Positions 51,361-58,880 of a DNA stretch of 64,000 nucleotides are shown in pieces. The notes under the pieces were generated by a model. The model made no database searches. It saw only the letters and a program-made list of their open reading frames with translations, and was not told the origin of the DNA. Position 1 is the stretch's first letter; every line of letters starts with the position of its first letter. The translations under genes and the position numbers were made by a program. The stretch comes from Agromyces sp. Root81. Lineage in GTDB: Bacteria; Actinomycetota; Actinomycetes; Actinomycetales; Microbacteriaceae. The stretch lies in NCBI RefSeq assembly GCF_001429165.1, contig NZ_LMIR01000002.1:612810-676809 (forward strand), given 5' to 3'.

Positions 51361-51703
51361 CGTCCTCGGCGACCCTCTGCGTGATGGCGTCCTTGACGGC
51401 GTCCACCTGCGCCTTCGTCATGTCGCCCTCGAAGTAGGTCAAGCACGTGACGTCAAAGGCGTACACGAGCGACGGGTCTTCCAACCCGACGCGGTACGGA
51501 TCAGAGCCGCACATCCCGTCCAGTGCATTGTCAGCGACACCCTCGGCGAGCTCAGCGATCATCGGGGTGTCGGCGGTGAGGAGGCCGTCGGTGGCGGCAT
51601 CCAACTCGATGAGGAAGCGATCGACCACCTCTTGCCGTGGCGGGGCGCTGCTGCATCCGGCGAGTAGCAGTGCGGCCGCAGCGATGGGGAGAAGCCTCTT
51701 CAT
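51344..51703 (-). CDS. Prophage-encoded lipoprotein
   Basis: The 119-residue lipoprotein has signal peptide MKRLLPIAAAALLLAGCSSA with lipobox LLAGC, then a helical domain with two cysteines (GMCGSDPY, VTCLTYFEG). Its start overlaps the integrase stop (ATGA), so it belongs to the lysogeny operon and is likely made in lysogens. A surface lipoprotein carried by a temperate phage suggests superinfection exclusion or lysogenic conversion, not proven. Confidence 0.75.
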   Translation of the reverse strand: MKRLLPIAAAALLLAGCSSAPPRQEVVDRFLIELDAATDGLLTADTPMIAELAEGVADNALDGMCGSDPYRVGLEDPSLVYAFDVTCLTYFEGDMTKAQVDAVKDAITQRVAEDATDVG

Positions 51704-52584
51704 GATCGCGAGCCTAACGGGGCGCGGCGCGGATACGTCGCGCCCCGCTTTCCGTTGCGCGGCACGTGCACGCGCGGCAGCGTCTCGATCGCAGCGCGCA
51801 GCGCATTCTCTGAGGGGAGGTAGTAGTACTTCATCGAGCTCGCGTCGGCGTGGCGCATGTTCGCCTGGGCGACGGGCCCGGAGACGCCGGCCTCGAGCTG
51901 CTGGGTCGCGAACCAGGCGCGGAGCTGGTGTGGTCGATGCCCGGTGATACCTGCACGCCGGAGGGCCCGTGCGAGCACGGTCGAGATGGTAGCCGGCCTC
52001 ACGTGCCCGTCCGAGACGCCGGGGAACAGGTTCCCGTCTCGTCGGTGGTACTGCAGCTCGTCCCAGACGATCGGGTGCAGTGGCCGCCACACGAGCACGT
52101 CGCCCTTCGCGTTCAGGGTGAGGATGCGTCGGCGTTGCCAGTCGATCGAGCCGGACGAGACGGCGGCTATCTCGGCCGCGCGCATGCCCTGGTACGCGTA
52201 GAGCAGGACGTAGAGCCGGGTGCGCTGGTGGATGCTCGACAGGAGGAGCGCCTGCAGCTCGGCGGTCGATACGGGGTGCGCCTCGCGCCGCGGCACGCGC
52301 TGCTTCGGCAGCCGCTCGGCGGGGTTGTCGGTGCGGTATTCCTCGTCCTGCAGGAACGCGTACACGCCTCGGTATGCCGACCGCATGAGCCGCTTGGTGT
52401 GCGGGGCGACATCGACCGCCAGCGCGCCGATGAGATCCTCGCGCGCCACCGTCATCAGCGTCTTGCCTGTCCGCACGAGCATTCGCCGCACCTGCCCCTC
52501 GGAGTAGGCGATCGAGGATCGCTTGTGACCGGATGCTGCGCGGAACGTCGCGTAGGCGGTGAGGAGCTCGTCGTCGGTGTGCAT
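51700..52584 (-). CDS. int: Prophage tyrosine integrase
   Basis: The 294-residue tyrosine recombinase catalyses attP x attB exchange. Core-binding domain about 1-95; catalytic residues Arg135 (GMRAAEIA), His219-x-x-Arg222 (HQLR), His245 (MRHADASS) and a tyrosine among 253-255 (KYYYLPS). No N-terminal arm-binding domain is obvious. Located about 0.9 kb from attR. In the lysogen it lies downstream of the right-end small genes and is cut off from the repressor promoter. Confidence 0.9.
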   Translation of the reverse strand: MHTDDELLTAYATFRAASGHKRSSIAYSEGQVRRMLVRTGKTLMTVAREDLIGALAVDVAPHTKRLMRSAYRGVYAFLQDEEYRTDNPAERLPKQRVPRREAHPVSTAELQALLLSSIHQRTRLYVLLYAYQGMRAAEIAAVSSGSIDWQRRRILTLNAKGDVLVWRPLHPIVWDELQYHRRDGNLFPGVSDGHVRPATISTVLARALRRAGITGHRPHQLRAWFATQQLEAGVSGPVAQANMRHADASSMKYYYLPSENALRAAIETLPRVHVPRNGKRGATYPRRAPLGSRS

Positions 52585-52649
52585 GCTTCGATAGAAGCCG
52601 AGAGCCCCACCTCCATTTGGGAGGCGGGGCTCACGGGCCTGTTTCGGGT

Positions 52650-53096
52650 CTACAGGCCGGCCAGCTCGCGCACGACGCGCTGAGGGACAACGAGCCCTCG
52701 CCCGATGCGGCGTACGTCGAACATGTCGCGGTTCGACTTGATCGAGTACTCCGACGTACCAAGCAGGCGCGCGGCGACGTCGAGCGGGAGCAGCGCGGGC
52801 TGCTCGTCGAGCAGGCTCGTGAGGCTGACAGGTGCTGTCACCTGACTGTCACCACCGATGCGAGCGACCTCGGCGGATCCCCCGACGCGGCGCACAGCGT
52901 CGGCCGGGATCATCCATGCGCCGTCGCGGAGCTCCGCACCGGGCAGCTCGCCCGCGGCGAGCCAGCGGCGCACGGTGCGCTCGGTCTTGCCCGTCGCGTC
53001 GACGTAGCCCTGCAGCGTGAGCAGGCTCGTCGGGGCTGCCGACGGGTCGAGCAGCGTGAAGACATCGATGTCAGGTGTCGTCATGGTCATTGTCAT
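52650..53096 (-). CDS. Phage protein with two excisionase-like HTH segments
   Basis: The 148-residue protein has two helix-turn-helix-like parts: TLQGYVDATGKTERTVRRWL (about 28-47) and LLPLDVAARLLGTSEYSIKS (about 103-122). Immediately upstream of integrase, so a recombination directionality factor is likely. Start by ATGA overlap at 53096; an in-frame ATG at 53084 coincides with the recurrent start box (ATGACGACACCTGACA) and may be the true start. Carries the 16-mer GTGACAGCACCTGTCA at 52826-52841. Confidence 0.7.
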   Translation of the reverse strand: MTMTMTTPDIDVFTLLDPSAAPTSLLTLQGYVDATGKTERTVRRWLAAGELPGAELRDGAWMIPADAVRRVGGSAEVARIGGDSQVTAPVSLTSLLDEQPALLPLDVAARLLGTSEYSIKSNRDMFDVRRIGRGLVVPQRVVRELAGL

Positions 53097-53272
53097 CCCT
53101 CGTTGGTTGTGTAGGCGTGGCGGTCTTCGATGGCTGCTGAGATCGCCTCATTCCAGGCGTCGACGGTGATTCGTCCGTCTCGCTCGATCGAGGCGTAGAG
53201 ATACCCGATGGTGAATGAGGCATCACCTCGACCGTCTAGCGGCATCGGCTCGACGGTCTTCGCGCGCCTCAT
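53093..53272 (-). CDS. Phage protein of 59 aa, unknown
   Basis: Encodes MRRAKTVEPMPLDGRGDASF followed by a helical end. ATGA overlaps on both sides tie it to the right-end lysogeny operon. No family recognised. Confidence 0.55.
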   Translation of the reverse strand: MRRAKTVEPMPLDGRGDASFTIGYLYASIERDGRITVDAWNEAISAAIEDRHAYTTNEG

Positions 53273-53418
53273 CGCGCGCCACCGCTGCGGTAGGTGCGCG
53301 CCCACGTCTTGTGGATCATCCCGTTGACGCCGCGTGCAATGTGTCGCCCGGCGTGGCCGCGATCCCGCGTGCAGCAGAATCCCTCGCGTGTCGCCTGGCA
53401 TCCGCCACGCTCGGTCAT
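53269..53418 (-). CDS. Phage protein of 49 aa with Cys/His residues
   Basis: Encodes MTERGGCQATREGFCCTRDR followed by GHAGRHIARGVNGMIH, a small basic Cys/His protein, perhaps metal-binding. Its ATG overlaps by four bases the stop that the extended repressor would use in the circular phage, showing it is the gene after the repressor in the free form. It is the outermost prophage gene on this side. Confidence 0.65.
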   Translation of the reverse strand: MTERGGCQATREGFCCTRDRGHAGRHIARGVNGMIHKTWARTYRSGGAR

Positions 53419-53509
53419 CGTGTACCACCGCCGCGGTGCTGGCGGCGACCGTCGTTGTCTCGGCCGTCGCGGCGTCGCACGTCATTCGTGCCGGGCAGAC
53501 GTCGAGAGA

Positions 53510-53519
53510 TAACCTTATT
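53510..53519. other. attR core of the prophage
   Basis: TAACCTTATT, identical to 36755-36764. Phage DNA lies to the left; the ppa upstream region lies to the right. Confidence 0.85.
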
Positions 53520-53599
53520 CCGCCGATCGCGCCCGATTCCGACCGGGTCGGCCGCGGGCCAAGCTTCGAGAAGCGCCTTCCAACACAAGGAGAACCAGC

Positions 53600-54085
53600 A
53601 TGGGCGAGTACGCCGCCATCATCGAGATCCCCAAGGGGAGCCGCAACAAGTACGAGGTCGACCACGAGACCGGCCGGGTCTTCCTCGACCGCGTGCTCTA
53701 CACGACGTTCGTCTACCCGACCGACTACGGCTTCTTCGAGAACACCCTCGGCGACGACGGCGACCCGCTGGACGTGCTCGTGCTGCTCGACTTCCCGCTG
53801 TTCCCGGGCGTGGGCGTGAAGGTCCGCCCCGTGGGCGTCTTCCACATGACCGACGACGGCGGCGGCGACGCCAAGGTCATCGCGGTGCCCGCCGGCGACC
53901 CGCGCTGGAACGGCATTCAGGACGTGAACGACATCCCCGAGTTCACCCGCAAGGAGATCGAGCACTTCTTCGAGCACTACAAGGACCTCGAGCCCGGCAA
54001 GTGGGTCAAGACCGAGGGCTGGGCGAACGCGGCCGAGGCCGAGGCGCTCATCCAGAAGGCGATCGAGGCGTTCCCCGGTCACTGA
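53600..54085 (+). CDS. ppa: Inorganic pyrophosphatase (family I)
   Basis: The 161-residue soluble hexameric-type enzyme hydrolyses pyrophosphate with Mg. The signature [10 protein letters not shown] supplies the catalytic aspartates; also [17 protein letters not shown] and [20 protein letters not shown] lies seven bases before the ATG. The prophage is inserted about 80 bases upstream, so the promoter region is now hybrid or shortened. Confidence 0.97.
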   Translation: MGEYAAIIEIPKGSRNKYEVDHETGRVFLDRVLYTTFVYPTDYGFFENTLGDDGDPLDVLVLLDFPLFPGVGVKVRPVGVFHMTDDGGGDAKVIAVPAGDPRWNGIQDVNDIPEFTRKEIEHFFEHYKDLEPGKWVKTEGWANAAEAEALIQKAIEAFPGH

Positions 54086-54096
54086 CCCGGCATGAA

Positions 54097-54142
54097 GCGA
54101 GCGGATGCCGCGAGCGGATGCCGCGAGCGGATGCCGCGAGCG
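54097..54142. repeat. 13-bp tandem repeat after ppa
   Basis: Three and a half exact copies of GCGAGCGGATGCC start 11 bases after the ppa stop. The core GCGGATGCCGC also recurs singly elsewhere in the window. Confidence 0.9.
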
Positions 54143-54159
54143 CACGATATCCGCGATGC

Positions 54160-54190
54160 AGAAGGGGCGGGCCTTTGGCCCGCCCCTTCT
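54160..54190. terminator. Bidirectional terminator between ppa and the NlpC/P60 gene
   Basis: A perfect 14-bp stem (AGAAGGGGCGGGCC and complement) with a TTT loop lies between two convergent genes. Confidence 0.9.
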
Positions 54191-54206
54191 CTGCGTGCGA
54201 TCCGGT

Positions 54207-55469
54207 TCAGCCGGCGGGACGCGCCGCGGCCGAGGGGCTGCCCCAGATGAAGTACTCGCGCACCGGTACGCCCTCGCGCGGCGCCTCGAGGATGCGTCCG
54301 CCGCCGAGGTAGATGGCGACGTGGTAGTAGTCGCCGCCCGAGCCCCAGAAGAGCAGGTCGCCGCGCTGGATCCGCGACAGTGACACGGCCTTGCCGCGGC
54401 CCGCGAGCGTGCGGTACTGGTTCGTGGCCGAGTGCGTGCCGATGCCGATGCCGGCCGCGCCGTATGCGGCGCGGGTGAGGCCCGAGCAATCCCAACGGTC
54501 GGGACCCGCTCCGCCGAGCACGTACGGCTCGCCGAGCTGCTGGCTCGCGAACCAGATCGCCGTCTCGACGGCGCTCGCGTTCGGCGGCGCCGGGTCGGGG
54601 TTCGGCGCGGGCGTGCCGCCGCCGTTGCCGCCGCCCCCACCACCGCCGGAGGGCGGGGTCGGAGCCGGGCGGCTCGCCTCGAGCGCGTCCTCGGCGGCCT
54701 CGCGCGCCTGACCTTCGACACGCTCGCGCTCGAGGTCGGCCGTCGTGTCCTTGAGCGTCGCGAGCTGCGCGTAGAGCTCGGCCGAACGCTGCTCCTGCAC
54801 CGCGACCGCTGCCATCGCCGACTCGGCCGCGGCCTGCGCCTCGATCGCCTTCGACTCGGCGAGCGCCGCGAGCCGCGTGCGCTCGGCAGCGGCCTGGGCG
54901 GACTGGGCTCGCAGGGCGTCGGCGGTGTTGCGGTCGGCGATCGCCTGCTCGTAGACGGCCTGCGACTGCTCGCCGAGCTTCGACGCCATGCCGAGCTGCT
55001 TCAGCAGGCCGTCGGCGTCGTCGCCCGAGAAGACGAGTTCGGAGGTCAGGTCGTTGCCTGCGGTCTTCGCGAGGTGGGCGGCGAGCAGGCCCGCTCGCAT
55101 CTTGGAGATCTCGGCGACGGCGTCGGCCTCGTCGGCCTGCTTCGCGAGCGTCTGCTCTCGTTCGGCCGCCCGATCGCGTTCGTCGATGGCGATGCGATAG
55201 GCCTCATCGGCCATCTGCGACGCCTGCACCGCGACATCCGCCACCTGCTGCAGGCCGGCCAGCAGGTCGCCGACGCGGGCGATCTCGGCCTGTTTCGTGG
55301 CCTCGTTGGTCTTCGCCTGCTCGATCTCGCTCCACGACGGGTAATCGGGCTCGGCCATGGCGGGGCCGCCGCCGGCCACGACCGACGCGGTGACGGCGCC
55401 GACGGCGACCGCCGAGAAGACGGTCGCGGGCTTGACCCGCGACACCGGCCTGGTGCGATTCTCAGCCAA
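54207..55469 (-). CDS. NlpC/P60 peptidoglycan endopeptidase (RipA-like)
   Basis: The 420-residue exported hydrolase has a signal peptide (about 15-40), a long coiled-coil domain (45-260, Ala/Glu/Gln rich), a Gly/Pro linker (270-300) and a C-terminal NlpC/P60 domain. Catalytic Cys in WDCSGLTRAAYGAAG and His in YHVAIYLGGG. It probably cleaves wall peptides during cell separation, autoinhibited or targeted by the coiled coil. Its start overlaps the M23 gene stop by 8 bases, so both are co-translated. Confidence 0.92.
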   Translation of the reverse strand: MAENRTRPVSRVKPATVFSAVAVGAVTASVVAGGGPAMAEPDYPSWSEIEQAKTNEATKQAEIARVGDLLAGLQQVADVAVQASQMADEAYRIAIDERDRAAEREQTLAKQADEADAVAEISKMRAGLLAAHLAKTAGNDLTSELVFSGDDADGLLKQLGMASKLGEQSQAVYEQAIADRNTADALRAQSAQAAAERTRLAALAESKAIEAQAAAESAMAAVAVQEQRSAELYAQLATLKDTTADLERERVEGQAREAAEDALEASRPAPTPPSGGGGGGGNGGGTPAPNPDPAPPNASAVETAIWFASQQLGEPYVLGGAGPDRWDCSGLTRAAYGAAGIGIGTHSATNQYRTLAGRGKAVSLSRIQRGDLLFWGSGGDYYHVAIYLGGGRILEAPREGVPVREYFIWGSPSAAARPAG

Positions 55470-56784
55470 GGTAGACCCCCCGGTCGGCCATGAACGACCA
55501 CGGGTCGATGCGGCTGCCGCCGCTGTACACCTCGAAGTGCAGGTGGCAGCCCGTCGAGGCGCCCGTCGAACCGCTCGAGGCGATGTTCTGCCCGGCCGAC
55601 ACCCACTCCCCGGTGCCGACGAAGCGGCCGCCGTCGCGAATGTGCGCGTAGCCGGTCGAGATGCCTCCGCCGTGGTCGATCTTGATGAAGTTCCCGTAAC
55701 TTCCCGAGTACCCCGAGAAGGTCACGACCCCGCTGTTCGCCGCGTAGATGGGCGCCCCGCATCCGGTCGCGATGTCCTGGCCGTAGTGGAACGGGCTCGT
55801 GCAGTAGCCTCCCTCGCAGATGACCGCGCGCGAGCCGTAACCGTCACTCAGCCAGCCACCTGCCGGCTTCGCCCAACCCGAACCCGCGACGGCCCCGGGC
55901 GATCCGTTCTTGATCGCCTCCTGCCTACGCAGCTCTTCCTCGGCCTTCTTGATGGCTTCGCCCTCTTCGTACGCGGCGGTCGTCTTCGCCTCCGTGTCTT
56001 TGAGGAAGGCGAGCTGCGCCTCGAGCTCGATCTTCTTCGCCTGCGACTCGGCGAGCGCCGCCTCGGCGGCGGCCTGCGCCTCCTGTGCTGCGACGAGGGC
56101 GGCCTCGGCCGCGATGCGCAGCTTCTCACGCTCGGCCTGCGCGACTTCGGCCTGGCCGCTCAGGGCCTCCGCCGTGTTCTTCTTCTCCTGCGCGCGGTCG
56201 TAGATGCTCGACGTGCGCTCGACCATCTTCTCCATGTTGCCGAGCTTGGAGAGCAGCTCGTCGGTCGCCTTGGCGTCGCCGGCGTCGAGGAAGAGGTTCA
56301 CGCCGGCGTCGCTGCCACCGGACCGGTAGAGCTGCGCAGCCACCTGACCGGCGTTCGTCTCGGCCGTCTGCGCCTCCGCTTCGGAGGCATCGGCCTGTGC
56401 CTGGATCTGGTCCGCCCGCGTCACGGCCTCGTCGTACTTCTGCTGGGCCACGAAGAGCTCGTCGGTGCGCCGCTCGGCCTCGGCCCGGGTGAACTCGACG
56501 TTCGCCTCGAGCTCTGCGATGAGCGTGGTGACCTGCTCGACCGCCGCAGCGCCGGCCGCGGTGTTCGCCTTCGCGGCCTGCAGTTCGTCCCAGCTCGGGT
56601 ACGTCGCGGCGAACGCGGGCTGCAGCGGCGTGACGACCGGGACGACGAGCGCGGCGGCGAGGATCGCGACGATCGCGACGAGGCGTCGCGCCGTGCGGGG
56701 TCGCCGGGTTCCCCCGGCGCCGCTCGCGGCCGGGCTCGTCCGAGCTCGGGCAGTGGGCGTTCGGTCTGCGGTGCGGTACATCAT
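55462..56784 (-). CDS. M23 peptidase with coiled coil (EnvC/PcsB-like)
   Basis: The 440-residue exported protein has an N-terminal transmembrane/signal segment (LVAIVAILAAALVVPVVTPL), a coiled-coil region (about 70-300) and an M23 LytM domain with zinc-site motifs FHYGQDIATG and CHLHFEVYSGG. The architecture matches EnvC/NlpD-type activators or hydrolases at the division site. The two adjacent ATGs at 56784/56781 follow GGGGA; the frame to 56892 has no ribosome site. Forms an operon with the NlpC/P60 gene. Confidence 0.9.
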   Translation of the reverse strand: MMYRTADRTPTARARTSPAASGAGGTRRPRTARRLVAIVAILAAALVVPVVTPLQPAFAATYPSWDELQAAKANTAAGAAAVEQVTTLIAELEANVEFTRAEAERRTDELFVAQQKYDEAVTRADQIQAQADASEAEAQTAETNAGQVAAQLYRSGGSDAGVNLFLDAGDAKATDELLSKLGNMEKMVERTSSIYDRAQEKKNTAEALSGQAEVAQAEREKLRIAAEAALVAAQEAQAAAEAALAESQAKKIELEAQLAFLKDTEAKTTAAYEEGEAIKKAEEELRRQEAIKNGSPGAVAGSGWAKPAGGWLSDGYGSRAVICEGGYCTSPFHYGQDIATGCGAPIYAANSGVVTFSGYSGSYGNFIKIDHGGGISTGYAHIRDGGRFVGTGEWVSAGQNIASSGSTGASTGCHLHFEVYSGGSRIDPWSFMADRGVYLG

Positions 56785-57006
56785 TCCCCGTCCACGCGGG
56801 CTCGGGTCCCCGCGCTCCTCATCTCTCGGTTCGGGCACTGGCAGCCCCACGATAGGCGGGAGTCCGGCGCATTCCGGGCATTTCGAGCGCATGTCCGCGG
56901 ATGCCGCGTGGCGGGCCCCGACGCATCCGCGACCCTCGTTTTGCCATCTGGGCAGACTGCACGTATGCTTGGCTGTCGGCGGGCGTGCCCCAGGTAACGC
57001 CCTCCG

Positions 57007-57079
57007 GCCCCATCGTTTAGTGGCCTAGGACACCGCCCTTTCACGGCGGCAGCACGGGTTCGAATCCCGTTGGGGTCAC
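57007..57079 (+). tRNA. tRNA-Glu (anticodon TTC)
   Basis: 73-base cloverleaf: acceptor GGCCCCA/TGGGGTC, anticodon stem CCGCC/GGCGG with TTC at 57041-57043, T-arm ACGGGTTCGAATCCCGT. No encoded CCA. Confidence 0.96.
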
Positions 57080-57132
57080 TGCACGACAGCACGACATACA
57101 ATTGAATACTCAGGTGTTGCAAGACACCACGA

Positions 57133-57206
57133 GGCCCTGTAGCGCAGTTGGTTAGCGTGCCGCCCTGTCACGGCGGAGGTCGCGGGTTCAAGTCCCGTCA
57201 GGGTCG
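57133..57206 (+). tRNA. tRNA-Asp (anticodon GTC)
   Basis: 74-base cloverleaf: acceptor GGCCCTG/CAGGGTC, anticodon GTC at 57167-57169, T-arm GCGGGTTCAAGTCCCGT, G discriminator. An imperfect hairpin with a T-rich end (57217-57247) follows and may terminate the Glu-Asp transcript. Confidence 0.96.
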
Positions 57207-57254
57207 CTCAGGCGACAAGCCCTTTCCCTTACGAGAGAAGGGGCTTTCTCCTTA

Positions 57255-57274
57255 TCAGGGCGCATGCGCCCTGA
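57255..57274. repeat. 20-bp perfect palindrome touching tRNA-Phe
   Basis: TCAGGGCGCATGCGCCCTGA ends on the base before the first nucleotide of tRNA-Phe. Function unknown; possibly a processing or terminator element. Confidence 0.85.
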
Positions 57275-57350
57275 GGCTCTGTAGCTCAGTTGGTAGAGCG
57301 CACGACTGAAAATCGTGAGGTCACGGGATCGACGCCCGTCGGAGCCACCA
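57275..57350 (+). tRNA. tRNA-Phe (anticodon GAA), element attachment gene
   Basis: 76 bases including an encoded CCA. Acceptor GGCTCTG/CGGAGCC, anticodon GAA at 57308-57310. The T-loop reads ATCGACG, with A in place of the usual T54. Its 3' end is the likely left attachment site of the element whose integrase lies 34 bases beyond. Confidence 0.95.
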
Positions 57351-57353
57351 TTG

Positions 57354-57378
57354 AAACCCCCGGGTAACCGGGGGTTTT
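57354..57378 (+). terminator. Terminator of tRNA-Phe
   Basis: The stem AAACCCCCGG / CCGGGGGTTT with a GTAA loop and a short T run follows the tRNA directly and precedes the convergent integrase stop. Confidence 0.9.
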
Positions 57379-57384
57379 CTGGTT

Positions 57385-58614
57385 TCAGCGGGCGATCTCG
57401 ATTGGATGCCGGTGAGGCTGTGCCATTAATGTGCCATTAAGGTCGGCAGGGGGCCGCCGTCCGGTTCGTTTCGGCGGTTCGTCGCCCGCACTCCTGAGGG
57501 CATCGTTCAGGACTGCGCCGGCACGAAGTGCAACGCCCTCGCGGGCACGCGAGTAGCGCTCGGTGACCTGCAGGCTCGAGTGCCCGAGCGTCGCCTGCAC
57601 GTCGGGAGCGCTTGCGCCGGCATCGAACAGGATCGTCGCGAACGTGTGCCGGAGGTCGTGGATGCGCAGATCGGGCCGACCGATCGCCTCGCGAAGCGTC
57701 TCCCAGTCGACGCCTCGTCGCGCGTTGTGGTTGGTGAGCCGGCCGCCGTCGGGTCCGGCGAACAGCAGGTCGCTCGCCTGCTTACCTCTCGCCGCGGTCA
57801 CGGCGTACGGGCGCAGCGCGTCGATCAACGGGACGTCGCGAGACTTGTGACTCTTGGGCGACTGCTCGATCAGCTCGCCATGCTGACCAGGACTCAGCGA
57901 GCGACTGACGTGGATGACACCTCGCTCGAAATCGACGTCGCCGACGCGCAGCGCGGTCGCCTCCCCCGCCCTCATCCCGGTGTAGACGAGCGCGGCGAGG
58001 TAGCCGCGGTAGGCGCCCTCGGGTACGAGGTCGAGGAGCGTTCCGATCTGGTCGAGCGTGAGGGCGCGCGAGACCGGTGAGATCGACTCGCGCATGCTCG
58101 GCCGCTTCACCTCGCGGGCCGGGTTGTGATCGATGAACCGGGAGCGCCGCGCGCCATCCAGCAGGCGTGAGAGCACGGCGAGTGCGTCGTTCTTCGCGGA
58201 TGCACCGCCCGACCACGCCACCATCGCCGACTCGATCATCGGCGAGGTGATGTCTTCGAGCCGGTGCCGGCCCAGGCTCGGCTTCACGCGGAGCCGCCAA
58301 CCCACGCCGTAGCTGCGCGCGGTCGCCGGCCGCACCGAAGATTCGATCGCCGGCCAGTACTTCTCGTGCCACTGCTCGAGCGTCATCGACCCGTTCGGGT
58401 TGCGGCCGGCAACCAGCTTCGCGAGCTCGCGCTTGGCTTCGGCGAGCGTCAGGAAGGTGCGGGAGCGTTCGGCCGCGCCCCCCTCGACACTCGGGCCGAC
58501 GACGCGGATCTGGTATTTCTGCCGGTCGGCGCGCCAGCGGATGCCCTCGGGGAGCGGACGGCCCGTTCTCGGATCAATACGGCTCGGGGTATCCCGGTTC
58601 GGCCGCCCGGCCAT
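57385..58614 (-). CDS. int: Tyrosine integrase of the tRNA-Phe element
   Basis: The 409-residue site-specific recombinase has an N-terminal AP2-like arm-binding part (1-60, GIRWRADRQKYQIRVVGPSV), a core-binding domain (about 75-180) and a catalytic domain with the Arg of TGMRAGEATALR, HDLRHTFAT (His-x-x-Arg) and LGHSSLQVTERYS (His and nucleophilic Tyr). The ATG shares a base with the stop of the excisionase gene (TGATG). Unrelated in detail to the prophage integrase. Confidence 0.93.
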   Translation of the reverse strand: MAGRPNRDTPSRIDPRTGRPLPEGIRWRADRQKYQIRVVGPSVEGGAAERSRTFLTLAEAKRELAKLVAGRNPNGSMTLEQWHEKYWPAIESSVRPATARSYGVGWRLRVKPSLGRHRLEDITSPMIESAMVAWSGGASAKNDALAVLSRLLDGARRSRFIDHNPAREVKRPSMRESISPVSRALTLDQIGTLLDLVPEGAYRGYLAALVYTGMRAGEATALRVGDVDFERGVIHVSRSLSPGQHGELIEQSPKSHKSRDVPLIDALRPYAVTAARGKQASDLLFAGPDGGRLTNHNARRGVDWETLREAIGRPDLRIHDLRHTFATILFDAGASAPDVQATLGHSSLQVTERYSRAREGVALRAGAVLNDALRSAGDEPPKRTGRRPPADLNGTLMAQPHRHPIEIAR

Positions 58615-58811
58615 CAGGGTTCCGTTCCACCCCGCGCGAGCAGGTCATCGATCGTGTCGGCGCTCCAGAGCAGGTGCTTGCCCATATGCGCGTCGGGCTC
58701 GGGGATCAGCCCGTCATGACGAAGCTTGTCGAACGTCGAGACCGGAACACGGCACCGCGCGGCCGCCTCGATGCGGTTCAGATACTCGACCCTCAGCGCG
58801 GTGTCGACCAT
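58614..58811 (-). CDS. AlpA/excisionase-like HTH protein
   Basis: The 65-residue single-domain winged helix protein has EAAARCRVPVSTFDKLRHDG and a C-terminal WSADTIDDLLARGG, typical of the small excisionases preceding actinobacterial integrases. Translationally coupled to int. Its promoter region carries the 13-base direct repeats. Confidence 0.8.
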   Translation of the reverse strand: MVDTALRVEYLNRIEAAARCRVPVSTFDKLRHDGLIPEPDAHMGKHLLWSADTIDDLLARGGTEP

Positions 58812-58880
58812 GGTGCATCCCTTCGGCTACTCCGCCTCCGTGCTGGCATCTGGTGCACGCCGACACAAGCGCGGCTATTT

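Larger units (their letters stand above)
36755..53519. mobile_element. Compact siphovirus-type prophage, about 16.76 kb
   Basis: A complete-looking prophage bounded by 10-bp direct repeats TAACCTTATT. Order: repressor (minus) | early/replication genes | HNH, large terminase, portal, protease-capsid fusion, connectors, tail proteins, short tape measure, tail fibres, endolysin, holin (all plus) | lipoprotein, integrase, HTH and two small genes (minus). There are about 28 genes, with no visible frameshift in any. Insertion is between tilS and ppa; excision would leave those two divergent with roughly a 95-base gap. The small size recalls compact actinobacterial siphoviruses of about 15-18 kb. 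Confidence 0.9.

Noticed and set aside
53520-53599. Search for a remnant of a gene disrupted by the prophage, such as dacB
   Set aside because: The sequence right of attR is too short and shows no coding similarity; ppa and tilS are both intact, so the insertion appears to be intergenic.
53334-53819. Plus-strand open frame with a hydrophobic stretch (AAVLAATVVVSAVAA) near attR
   Set aside because: It runs out of frame into ppa and lies opposite the small phage genes and the att junction; the hydrophobic run is a product of mirrored GC-rich codons.
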